Source of the DNA: Alphaproteobacteria bacterium
Lineage (GTDB): Bacteria > Pseudomonadota > Alphaproteobacteria > Sphingomonadales > Sphingomonadaceae
Assembly (NCBI GenBank): GCA_018970965.1
Contig: JAGWVG010000059.1
Coordinates: 1 to 8,692 of the forward strand
Direction: 5' to 3'
Length of the DNA: 8,692 bases
The notes beneath the pieces were generated by a model. The model worked only from the letters and a program-made list of their open reading frames with translations. It ran no database searches and had not been told where the DNA came from. Numbering within the stretch: the stretch's first letter is position 1; every line of letters begins with the position of its first letter. Both the position numbers and the translations under genes were made by a program. Shown here one piece after another: positions 1 through 7,299 of the stretch.

Positions 1-1076
1 CGCCAGATTGCGTCTTCAAACCAATCAATATCCCACAGCGTGCTCCGCATGCCATTTGGTGCGGGGTTGAGCCCAATGCCATGGCCGGCCAGCTTATAGG
101 TGAGCAGATAACGATCGCTGTTCAATGTTTGCGCAAAAAAGGATTTCGCAGCCTTTTCATAGCCAACTGTTGGGTCTTGATTGCCCGCAATCAGCAAAAG
201 GGGTGCGGTGATTTCGGCGAGCCCATCTTTGCCCCACACGCTGGTGTCTCCACCTCCAGCAGGTGCCATCGCAACAATCGCCTTTACCCCGGGCACCTTT
301 GCCAAAGCCGCATCCGATCCTCCGCGGGCAAGCTTTTTCAGCCAGCCATCGGCGACGGCATTCATAATGGGATGGTTGGGGTCCAGGCTGGCGCCGCCAG
401 CTGTCAAAACCCCATAGCCGCCCTGCGAAAAGCCAATTAATGCGACATTTTCGGGGTCAATCTGTGATCCCAAGCTAGACCGGAGTTGCTTTGCCACAAA
501 GCTAATATCGACGGGTCGGTTATAATTGGGGGCCGCGCTGATGATTGGCTTTGCAACATAGCGATTAGGGTCCACATGGCGGATCGCTGCGACAACATAG
601 CCTTTTGACGCGAGATTTTCTGTCAGCCAAGTCATCAACCGTGGGTCATTGCCATAGCCGTGCGACAAGATCACCAAGGGATGGCTTCGTCCCACAGGCT
701 TAGCGTTGAGCGCTGCTGATCCCGGAAGAGAAAAGGCTGTCGGCGGATGCGGCGGCTCTCCCCAAAGGGTGCCGCGATAGACCATGCAAGGTGCCGATTT
801 GCTGATCCCTGCCGGATACCAGATATCCACTTGCAGTGGCCGATCTCGCAGCCCGACGGCACCCGTTATCGGATCAGGATGTTCTAAATCTGGCTGCGCT
901 TTATGAACGAAGGTAACCGATCGAAACCCCACGCCCAGCTTCCCCATGGGCGCAAGTTCTGGCGCATCCACGCCGATATTGGCTGGGCCTTGGCGTATGG
1001 CGCAGGCCAGACTGGGCGTCGCTAGGCTAGAGGCGGCCAGCCCCGCCAAGAGGCTCAACAGCAGATTACGCTTCAT
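1..1076 (-). CDS. Secreted alpha/beta hydrolase, PAF-acetylhydrolase / dienelactone hydrolase-like (3' end outside window)
   Basis: The frame stays open from an ATG at 1076 to the left edge, giving 358 residues without a stop; the C-terminus lies outside the window. Residues 1-25 look like a Sec signal peptide: MKR, a hydrophobic leucine/alanine stretch, then SLA before Cys26, so the mature enzyme is probably periplasmic or released. The VDIWYPA segment (about residues 84-90) is typical of the COG4188 / PAF-acetylhydrolase group. HGYG at 139-142 fits the oxyanion-hole strand, GFSQG puts the nucleophile at Ser217, NQDP gives Asp301, and the AGHG stretch gives His332, so the Ser-Asp-His triad is complete. 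The family hydrolyses ester bonds; the substrate here is unknown. The start overlaps the 3' end of the upstream LysR gene by 11 bp, which implies co-transcription. The ribosome binding site is weak (GGCGG, 6 nt from ATG), so translational coupling is likely. Cys26 is not in a canonical lipobox (Ser, not Leu, at -3). Confidence 0.85.
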   Translation of the reverse strand, partial: MKRNLLLSLLAGLAASSLATPSLACAIRQGPANIGVDAPELAPMGKLGVGFRSVTFVHKAQPDLEHPDPITGAVGLRDRPLQVDIWYPAGISKSAPCMVYRGTLWGEPPHPPTAFSLPGSAALNAKPVGRSHPLVILSHGYGNDPRLMTWLTENLASKGYVVAAIRHVDPNRYVAKPIISAAPNYNRPVDISFVAKQLRSSLGSQIDPENVALIGFSQGGYGVLTAGGASLDPNHPIMNAVADGWLKKLARGGSDAALAKVPGVKAIVAMAPAGGGDTSVWGKDGLAEITAPLLLIAGNQDPTVGYEKAAKSFFAQTLNSDRYLLTYKLAGHGIGLNPAPNGMRSTLWDIDWFEDAIW

Positions 1077-2049
1077 CGCTGACCGCCGATCCACTTGGCC
1101 ATTTCAATTGCTCCTCAATCCATGGATATCGCGACTTTACACCGGAAAATGTCTTGTCGCGCAACACGCGTTGACACACTGAAGCCGTGAGCCTTGGAAT
1201 ATCGCCAAGTTCAGACGCGCGTGCGATGACCTGAATCTGGCGTGCAAAGCGCCCGCGCCGCATCGGTTCTGGCCTGAGCGCGTCGTGCAATTCTGGCACG
1301 GCAGCGAGGCAGACCGGGGTGGTGATCGTCCAGCCAAGGCCAGCGGCGACAAGGCCCAATTGCTGGTGAGAGGATTCGACATCAATGAGATTGGGCAGCT
1401 TCAATTTCATTCGAACGATTTGACGTTCAATCTGTTGACCAGTCCCCGTCAGGCGCGAGAAGCGGATGAGAGGGAGGCCAATAGCCTCGGCAGTAAGGTC
1501 CGTCGGGCCAGCATAATGTTTTGGGAAAACAAGAATGAAGCTTTCTTCCAGCACCGGGTGCAGCTCCAGCGCGCCGCGATGTTCCAGATTGAAGCTGCCG
1601 GAAATCAGCATATCAATGTCGCGCGCCAAAAATTCGGCCTGATGCTCCATTGAAATGCCCGAGCGAATGTTCCAGCGATCCGCCCTTGGCCGCAACTCGC
1701 TCAACAGGGCGGTCGTCAACTCATTGGCGAGGCTGAAAGACATAGCCACGGTTACGCTGGAAATCGGTAAATTGGCGCCTTCGCGCACATCATCATAGGT
1801 GGCACGTGCTTGCGTGATAAGCGCCTGCCCGCGTGCAAACAGGGTCTTGCCGCTGGCCGTTAGGCCCATTGGCCGCATTGCGCGGTCAAACAGCGGCGCG
1901 CCGATGCCTTGTTCTAGCCGGGCGATTGTCTGCGACACCGCGGACTGGGTGACTTGAAGATGGGTCGCACATTGCGACATGCCGCCCAGCTCAACAGTCA
2001 TCACAAAGACTTCCAGCGCGTGAAGATCAAATTCTTGCGGAAGCTTCAT
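1066..2049 (-). CDS. LysR-type transcriptional regulator
   Basis: This 327-residue protein has the usual LysR-family length and layout. Residues about 8-67 form the winged helix-turn-helix domain, with QVTQSAVSQTIARLEQ at about 32-47 as the recognition region, followed by the familiar LFDR motif. Residues about 97-300 match the periplasmic-binding-protein-like effector domain. The protein should act in the cytoplasm as a ligand-responsive DNA-binding regulator. Its gene lies 128 bp downstream of a choline/sarcosine-type catabolic operon on the same strand and overlaps a secreted hydrolase gene, so either could be its target. A perfect dyad upstream of its start suggests autoregulation. The effector cannot be read from the sequence; a choline- or betaine-derived compound is an inference from context. 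The ATG at 2049 is preceded by AAGGG at 11 nt, slightly far but usable, and this start gives a normal family N-terminus. Stop is TAA. Confidence 0.93.
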   Translation of the reverse strand: MKLPQEFDLHALEVFVMTVELGGMSQCATHLQVTQSAVSQTIARLEQGIGAPLFDRAMRPMGLTASGKTLFARGQALITQARATYDDVREGANLPISSVTVAMSFSLANELTTALLSELRPRADRWNIRSGISMEHQAEFLARDIDMLISGSFNLEHRGALELHPVLEESFILVFPKHYAGPTDLTAEAIGLPLIRFSRLTGTGQQIERQIVRMKLKLPNLIDVESSHQQLGLVAAGLGWTITTPVCLAAVPELHDALRPEPMRRGRFARQIQVIARASELGDIPRLTASVCQRVLRDKTFSGVKSRYPWIEEQLKWPSGSAVSDEA

Positions 2050-2083
2050 GGTTGGTGGCGCCCTTATATATCCAATGAGAAGA

Positions 2084-2100
2084 TATTAGATCGCCTAATA
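2084..2100. promoter_or_regulatory. Candidate LysR-type operator, TATTAG-N5-CTAATA
   Basis: Perfect 6-bp inverted arms, TATTAG and CTAATA, flank a 5-bp centre (ATCGC on the plus strand). The dyad contains the T-N11-A core (T2086 to A2098) that defines LysR-family sites. It lies 34 nt upstream of the LysR gene start, in the only sizeable gap of the window. A TATATA/TATAAG stretch at 2063-2070 could be the -10 element, which would put the dyad at or just upstream of the -35 region, as expected for autoregulation. No convincing -35 hexamer was found. The symmetry is directly visible; binding by the adjacent regulator is inference. Confidence 0.6.
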
Positions 2101-2177
2101 CTATTCATAAAAACACGCCTCGGCCTATGCCTTTTCGAGATTGCCCTTTGCAAAATTTTACATGGCTCTGCTGGCGC

Positions 2178-3542
2178 TTATTGGATGCGCGCTCCCTGCC
2201 GGCGCAATTCGCGCTGAACCGCGGTGATGTCGACATCCGCAAAGCCTGTATCGGTTTGGATGGAAAGGGCCGCGGCGACGCCAGCACCTTGCCCTGCAAC
2301 GGCGCAGCACATCATATTGCGGACGGCTGCATGGCTGATCTTGTCGCCCCCAATGGCACGGCCTGTAACGAGGAGATTTTTGACGCCCTTGGGCAGCATT
2401 GATCGATAAGGCACGTGGAAATATCGCCCCGTCGTTGGGAGGATCAAATACCCATAGCCATCGATAAACTCCGGGAAGATGCCAATGCTATCGTCAAAGC
2501 GCGCTTGGCCACGCACATCGTCTCCCGTCATATTATAGGCAGCATCAATTTTGCGCGTGTCCCGAATGCCCAATGTCATCCCAAAATTGCGCAGCTTGGC
2601 CGTTTCACAGCCGGGCATATAGGCGCGCAAGGCGTTGATCGCATGCATCGCCTGTTTGCGACCAGCCATTTCGCCATGCGTCAGCGCGTCAGGGTCGGTG
2701 CCATCGAGATACAGATGCACCATGTTGAGATAGGTCAGGTCGCCTTGATCTGACACAGTGCCCCAAGTGCCGGCAATCGTCGCGAGGCTTTCAGGGATCA
2801 GACCGGCTTCAAGCGCCTTTTGGAACGGCTTGCGCAAGAAGGGGGAGAACATCTCATCCTCCTTGCCATCGGTAATGACTTCCCATTCTCCACCGACCGC
2901 CCAATCGCCATAGCTTTGCGGATCAGCCTTCACCGCCTCAATGAAGCGCGTTTTGTTGACGCCTGACATGGAGAACATGACCGAGACGGACATCATTTCG
3001 TCAACCGGATGCTTATGAGTGAGGGCCCCCGCGCGATGCGCGATATCGGCATCGCCTGTCGCGTCAATGATGCGCTTGGCAAGAATGGCCTCGCGGCCTG
3101 CCTTGCTTTCCACAATGATGCCGCGGATTGTGTCGCCCTCCATGATAGGGGCAACAAAGAGGCGGTGAAGCATGGGAATGACGCCGGCCTCTTCCACCAA
3201 TGTGTCAGCCACGCACTTAAAAGCTTCGGCATCCAGACTGTGGCTGATGGATTGAGGCTCTGGCATGGCCGCGCCCATTTCCTTGGCGCGCTCTTCAAAT
3301 TCGCGGCCAATGCCTTCGCTATCGACGGTTTCGGGGTGGCGATACCAAGCGAAGCCTTCGACACCCACTTGCGTGATATTGCCGCCAAAACAGCCATAGC
3401 GTTCGAGCAGGATCGTTTCCGCACCCGCCCGTGCCGAAGCCAGCGCAGCCGCAAGGCCGCCGGGGCCTGAACCGACGACGAGGACTTCTGTTTCGCGAAT
3501 GACGTCTATTTGCCGCGCGGGTTCATGGATAATGCGTGTCAT
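2178..3542 (-). CDS. FAD-dependent oxidoreductase, PF12831 (FAD_oxidored) type, substrate unknown
   Basis: This 454-residue flavoprotein has an N-terminal Rossmann dinucleotide fold. GSGPGG at 24-29 binds the FAD diphosphate and Glu47 sits where the ribose-binding acid is expected. It is followed by RYGCFGGN (48-55), a motif position used by the FAD_oxidored family. [11 protein letters not shown] at 158-168 is the second flavin-contact strand, [18 protein letters not shown] (325-342) is a family hallmark, and 392-425, including TGRAIGGD and the run to GQGAG, closes the FAD site. There is no signal peptide or membrane segment, so it should be cytoplasmic. It is the last gene of the operon, starting in an ATGA overlap with the choline dehydrogenase gene. 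No separate electron-transfer subunit is visible. The substrate is not determinable from sequence; context points to a methylated amine or an intermediate of choline breakdown. It is not a recognisable DgcA, BetB or GMC enzyme. Confidence 0.88.
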   Translation of the reverse strand: MTRIIHEPARQIDVIRETEVLVVGSGPGGLAAALASARAGAETILLERYGCFGGNITQVGVEGFAWYRHPETVDSEGIGREFEERAKEMGAAMPEPQSISHSLDAEAFKCVADTLVEEAGVIPMLHRLFVAPIMEGDTIRGIIVESKAGREAILAKRIIDATGDADIAHRAGALTHKHPVDEMMSVSVMFSMSGVNKTRFIEAVKADPQSYGDWAVGGEWEVITDGKEDEMFSPFLRKPFQKALEAGLIPESLATIAGTWGTVSDQGDLTYLNMVHLYLDGTDPDALTHGEMAGRKQAMHAINALRAYMPGCETAKLRNFGMTLGIRDTRKIDAAYNMTGDDVRGQARFDDSIGIFPEFIDGYGYLILPTTGRYFHVPYRSMLPKGVKNLLVTGRAIGGDKISHAAVRNMMCCAVAGQGAGVAAALSIQTDTGFADVDITAVQRELRRQGARIQ

Positions 3543-5200
3543 CGTTGCGCTTCTTGCCAGTTGGGCGCGGTATAAAAAGGCGCGTTGGACGGTGCGAGCA
3601 TTGGCTTGCCCAGAATATGGTCAGATGCCTTTTCCCCAATCATAATGGTTGGGGCGTTGAGATTGCCTGTCGTGATGCTGGGCATCACCGAGCTATCGAC
3701 GATCCGCAAGCCCGTAACACCCAGAACCCGCAATTCTGGGTCAACTACAGCCATTGGATCATCCACTGCCCCCATTTTGCAGGTGCAAGAGGGGTGAAGC
3801 GCGCTTTCGACATGTTCGGCAATGAAGGCGTCAATCTGATCATCCGTCACGCACGCAGCGCCGGGCTGAATTTCGCGCCCGCGCCAGGGTGCAAAAGCAG
3901 GTTGTTGGAAAATTTCGCGCGTCAGGCGGACACAGGCACGCATTTCCGCCCAATCATCAGGGTGGCTCATATAATTGAAAAAGATTTTGGGTGCGTCATG
4001 CGGATCGGCGCTGCGCAGCGTCACGCTGCCGCGGCTCTTGGAGCGCATTGGCCCAACATGCGCTTGAAAGCCATGCTCACTCGCAAGTGAGCTGCCGTCA
4101 TAATTAATCGCCATGGGGAAGAAGTGATATTGAATGTCAGGATAGGGGATGCCCGGGCGGCTGCGAATAAAGCCGCAGCTTTCAAAATGATTGGTCGCCC
4201 CAATCCCACGCCGGAAGAACAGCCACTCCGCGCCTGCCAAGGCTTTGCCAAGCAAATTGGCTTGCCCATAGAGCGACACAGGCTTGGTGCAGGCCATTTG
4301 AAAATAAAATTCTAGATGATCCTGCAAATTGGCGCCAACACCCGGCCGGTCCGCAATGACTGGGATGCCATGTGCGCGCAGTTCGGCCGCCGGGCCAATG
4401 CCCGAAAGCTTTAGCAATTGCACCGAGTTGATCGGCCCGCCTGAGAGGATTACCTCTCGATTTGCCCTGACCTCAAAGCTTTTGCCCCCGCGTTCATAGG
4501 CAAGGCCAATGGCGCGTTTGCCCTCAAACAAGATGCGCGTCGCCAGCGCATGCTGCACGATATGAAGATTGGGCCGTTTGCGCGCTGGGTAGAGATAAGC
4601 TTTCGCCGCCGAACAGCGCGTGCCGTTTCGCACCGTCATATCCATGCGGCCAAAGCCTTCTTGGCGAAAACCATTATAATCTTCGGTCAGTGCATAACCG
4701 GCTTGCTGCGCGGCTTCGAGCCAGGCGTGGTGCAGCGGGTTCTTCAGCGTGCCATAGGTTGTTGAGAGAGGGCCATCGCCGCCGCGATAGGTGTCGCCGC
4801 CCTCTTTGCGGCTTTCGGCGCGTTTGAAATAGGGCAAGACATTGGCATAGCCCCACCCCGTTGCGCCATGATCATTCTGCCAGCCTTCAAAGTCCATCGG
4901 GTTGCCGCGGACATAGACCAAGCCATTGATCGATGATGATCCGCCCAAGCCTTTGCCACGCGGGCAATTGAGCCGCCGATTATTTAACGCGGGTTCCGGC
5001 TCGCTTTCATAGCCCCAATTATATTTTTTGCTGTGCATGGGGTAGGCAAGAGCTGCAGGCATCTGAATGAAAATGGATCGATCTGACCCGCCAAATTCCA
5101 CCAAGAGAACTTTATTTTGTCCATCCTCGCTGAGCCGATTGGCAAGCACGCAGCCCGCCGAGCCCGCGCCGACGATGATGAAATCATATGCCTCGCTCAT
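3539..5200 (-). CDS. betA: Choline dehydrogenase BetA-type, GMC flavoprotein
   Basis: This 553-residue GMC-family flavoenzyme has BetA-like sequence over its full length. BetA oxidises choline to betaine aldehyde, and some members also carry out the second step to glycine betaine. GAGSAG at 11-16 starts the FAD-binding fold with Glu35 as ribose ligand. [13 protein letters not shown] (81-93) is GMC signature 1 and S253-P270 matches GMC signature 2. NHFESCGF (337-344), DIQYHFFP (355-362) and FNYMSHP (408-414) are segments shared with E. coli-type BetA. His469 of HPSCTCKMG and Asn513 of TGNLNAPT are spaced by 44 residues, like the His466/Asn510 catalytic pair of choline oxidase. The start overlaps the transporter stop (ATGA), with AAGGG 7 nt upstream, and the stop overlaps the next start in the same way. 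The family is membrane-associated or cytoplasmic. A related alcohol dehydrogenase of different specificity is possible, since GMC paralogues are common. Confidence 0.88.
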   Translation of the reverse strand: MSEAYDFIIVGAGSAGCVLANRLSEDGQNKVLLVEFGGSDRSIFIQMPAALAYPMHSKKYNWGYESEPEPALNNRRLNCPRGKGLGGSSSINGLVYVRGNPMDFEGWQNDHGATGWGYANVLPYFKRAESRKEGGDTYRGGDGPLSTTYGTLKNPLHHAWLEAAQQAGYALTEDYNGFRQEGFGRMDMTVRNGTRCSAAKAYLYPARKRPNLHIVQHALATRILFEGKRAIGLAYERGGKSFEVRANREVILSGGPINSVQLLKLSGIGPAAELRAHGIPVIADRPGVGANLQDHLEFYFQMACTKPVSLYGQANLLGKALAGAEWLFFRRGIGATNHFESCGFIRSRPGIPYPDIQYHFFPMAINYDGSSLASEHGFQAHVGPMRSKSRGSVTLRSADPHDAPKIFFNYMSHPDDWAEMRACVRLTREIFQQPAFAPWRGREIQPGAACVTDDQIDAFIAEHVESALHPSCTCKMGAVDDPMAVVDPELRVLGVTGLRIVDSSVMPSITTGNLNAPTIMIGEKASDHILGKPMLAPSNAPFYTAPNWQEAQR

Positions 5201-6768
5201 CCGCGTGCCCTTTGATGCAGCGTAAGCAGGCCGCGCAACGTGCCCAGCATCATCAGCAGCAAGACTGCAATTAACGGCAGTCCGGCCGCAATTGCGCCGG
5301 CCTGAAGCGATTCAAGCCCACCGCTCAGAAGCAGCACGACCCCAATCCCGCCCACTGCGAACAGCCAGATCACTTTTTGGCGCAGCGAGGTATCCGTTCG
5401 CCCGCCGGCAGTCATGGAATCGATGACCAATGTGCCTGAATCCCAGCCTGTTACGAAGAAAATCATAATCAGGCAGACAGTAATGAATGAGGTGATTTGT
5501 GCGAAGGGGAGTTGGCCGAGCAGCAAAAATAATTGCTGATCAAGCGTGGCCTTTGCCAGACCTGCGGCATCGCCTGCAACAATTTGCGCAATGCTTGCAT
5601 CGCCAAAGATGGTCAGCCAGAGAATGCCAAGCAAGCTCGGCGCAATCAGCGCACCCGCCATAAATTCGCGGACGGTGCGGCCCAGCGAAATACGCGCCAT
5701 AAACATGCCGACGAACGGCGCCCAGCTGACCCACCAGGCCCAATAATAGACCGTCCAATCATGAAAGAAGCTGGCATCGGCGCGGTCGGTTGCGGCTGAC
5801 AGCGCGGGAAGCGCGCGCAGATAAGCGCCGATATTGGTGGCAACATCTGTCATCAGCGACACGGCCCCACCTGTCACCAACACGAATAGCAAGAGGCCAA
5901 AGGCCACCCACAAATTAAGCTCGCTCAAGATGCGGATGCCGCGATCAATTCCGCCTCGGACAGACAAAAAGGTGACGCCTCCCATGACCAAGATCAGCGC
6001 GATGATTGAGCCCGCGGTTTCGGGAATATGATAAAGGAGGCTTACCCCCGCCATTGCCTGTTTTGCACCAAGGCCCAGCGACGTAGCGAGGCCAAACACA
6101 GTGGCCAGCACGGCCAAAATCTCTATCGCGTCGCCCGCGCGGCCCCATACGGATTTGCCCATTAATGGGTAAAACGTGGATCGGATCGAAAGTGGCATGT
6201 TGAAATCATAGGCAAAGACAGCAAGCCCAAGCCCAACCAGCGCGAAAATCGCCCAGGGGTGGAGCGACCAGTTATAAATCGTGGCCGCCATTGCCAGCGT
6301 GCGCGAGGCATCTGCATTGCCCACAGCGCCGCCCAATGGCGCTGCACTGCCGCCTGCCATTGCCGCCATAAAATGGCTTACAGGTTCGCCCACGCCGTAA
6401 AAAATCAAACCAATCCCCATGCCCGCGCCGAAAAGCATCGAGAACCAGGATAGCCGCGAATAATCAGGCGTGGCCCCTGCGCCGCCAAGACGGATTTTTC
6501 CCAAAGGGGAAAGGGCAATCGCAACGCAAAAGAGCAAGATGAGATTGCCAGCTGACATAAACAGCCAATCAAAATGCGTTACCGCACCAATCCGCAGCCC
6601 GGCAAAAAAGGCGGCAGACCCTTGAGGGGACATTATGCTGTAAAGCACCACGCAGAGCGACAAGAACGCGGTCGGGAAGAAAACGGCAGGGTTGATCTGC
6701 ATACCTGCCCAGAGGCGATTGGATGCGCCATAATCTTGCGTATCAATGTCGCGCGTCCAATCACTCAT
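5197..6768 (-). CDS. BCCT-family betaine/choline/carnitine transporter
   Basis: This 523-residue inner-membrane protein has about twelve hydrophobic segments between residues about 28 and 515. Family marks are clear: GAGMGIG at 114-120 followed by FYGVGEP at 123-129, [16 protein letters not shown] at 222-237, and [12 protein letters not shown] at 343-354, whose tryptophans match the betaine-binding aromatic box of Bet[13 protein letters not shown] follows at 358-369, then [12 protein letters not shown] at 442-453. BCCT proteins import quaternary ammonium or sulfonium compounds, usually with sodium or protons. The N-terminal tail is about 27 residues and the C-terminal tail only about 10-13, without the long charged extension used by BetP for osmosensing. 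A nutritional role in this catabolic operon therefore fits better than osmoprotection. The gene follows soxG by 24 bp and ends in an ATGA overlap with betA. The exact substrate (choline, glycine betaine or carnitine) is not readable. Confidence 0.93.
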   Translation of the reverse strand: MSDWTRDIDTQDYGASNRLWAGMQINPAVFFPTAFLSLCVVLYSIMSPQGSAAFFAGLRIGAVTHFDWLFMSAGNLILLFCVAIALSPLGKIRLGGAGATPDYSRLSWFSMLFGAGMGIGLIFYGVGEPVSHFMAAMAGGSAAPLGGAVGNADASRTLAMAATIYNWSLHPWAIFALVGLGLAVFAYDFNMPLSIRSTFYPLMGKSVWGRAGDAIEILAVLATVFGLATSLGLGAKQAMAGVSLLYHIPETAGSIIALILVMGGVTFLSVRGGIDRGIRILSELNLWVAFGLLLFVLVTGGAVSLMTDVATNIGAYLRALPALSAATDRADASFFHDWTVYYWAWWVSWAPFVGMFMARISLGRTVREFMAGALIAPSLLGILWLTIFGDASIAQIVAGDAAGLAKATLDQQLFLLLGQLPFAQITSFITVCLIMIFFVTGWDSGTLVIDSMTAGGRTDTSLRQKVIWLFAVGGIGVVLLLSGGLESLQAGAIAAGLPLIAVLLLMMLGTLRGLLTLHQRARG

Positions 6769-6773
6769 TGCAT

Positions 6774-6780
6774 CCCCCCC
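6774..6780 (-). promoter_or_regulatory. Ribosome binding site of the transporter gene, a run of seven G
   Basis: On the minus strand GGGGGGG ends 5 nt before the ATG at 6768 and is the only purine-rich element in the 24-bp gap after soxG. An ATG directly abuts the run, but it reads ATG CAA TGA and stops at once, with its TGA overlapping the true start. The gene therefore starts at 6768. Confidence 0.55.
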
Positions 6781-6792
6781 TTTAATTTTCTG

Positions 6793-7299
6793 TTATTCTG
6801 AAGCGACTTGGGTGAGCGCCGTCCATAGCCAAGGGGCAAAGCTGCGCCAGACCTCCACATGGAACCGGTCTGCCGCCTCGCGTTCGACAATGATTTCAAC
6901 AGTCTCAAAAATCGTTCGGGTGGCGCGGCCAATTGCAAAGCCTGCGAGATCCAGCGGGCAACCAGCGGATAGCACCTCTATGGCGCGCTCACCTTCGACA
7001 ATCAGGCCAATATTGCGGTGGCTGATGTCTGTCACCGCGACCAGCTTGCCGTGCGCATCGGGCAGGGCCGCGCCGTCGGCTGTGCGCAGCATCCACTCAT
7101 CTGGCCCAAGACAGGCAACGCCATTGGCTGTGGCCCCAATCGTCGTGGGGACATCAACACCCAAAATGGCTTTCACATCAGTGGCAGAGCGCGCCCTTAA
7201 CGAAAAACGCGCCATGGCAGGCGCCGGGCGGATGGTGACCTGACGCCCAGCATAGGCATCCGCAGGGACGGGTTCTGCCCGGGTAAGAAGATCAGACAT
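6793..7299 (-). CDS. soxG: Sarcosine oxidase gamma subunit
   Basis: This 168-residue small subunit belongs to the heterotetrameric (alpha-beta-gamma-delta) sarcosine oxidase. Its fold resembles part of the GcvT/T-protein and it helps assemble the complex; no catalytic centre is known in it. Visible family marks are LGPDEWMLR (64-72), the DISHRN segment (91-96), GCPLDL (113-118), a conserved RT before an FET stretch, and RSF near the C-terminus. The open frame extends upstream, but the ATG at 7299 is preferred. It has AAGGAG 9 nt upstream and gives a normal SoxG length, whereas longer versions would overlap soxA by up to 185 bp. The start overlaps the soxA stop by 8 bp, so translation is probably coupled and gives balanced subunit amounts. 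The position directly after soxA matches the standard soxBDAG order. Confidence 0.93.
   Translation of the reverse strand: MSDLLTRAEPVPADAYAGRQVTIRPAPAMARFSLRARSATDVKAILGVDVPTTIGATANGVACLGPDEWMLRTADGAALPDAHGKLVAVTDISHRNIGLIVEGERAIEVLSAGCPLDLAGFAIGRATRTIFETVEIIVEREAADRFHVEVWRSFAPWLWTALTQVASE

Noticed and set aside
1..1076. Lipoprotein signal in the hydrolase (Cys26 after SLA)
   Set aside because: The position three before the cysteine is Ser, not the usual Leu, so a normal signal peptidase I site is more likely. A lipoprotein is not fully excluded.
2109..2132. Possible rho-independent terminator after the operon (GC-rich stretch followed by TTTTT on the minus strand)
   Set aside because: The T run is real, but the preceding sequence folds only into a short stem with a mismatch or an impossibly small loop. 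Readthrough or rho-dependent termination cannot be excluded.
2152..2159. AAAATTTT palindrome in the intergenic gap
   Set aside because: Short A/T palindromes arise easily by chance and nothing around it suggests a protein site or hairpin.
3009..3470. Overlapping open frames on both strands (153 codons each) inside the FAD oxidoreductase gene
   Set aside because: Both lack family motifs and good start signals, and the real frame shows complete flavin-binding motifs through the same region.
3536..4090. Plus-strand open frame of 184 codons opposite betA
   Set aside because: It lies wholly antisense to a well-supported GMC gene apart from a few bases, has no recognisable domain and its composition is that of a codon-mirror. 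It is treated as a shadow.
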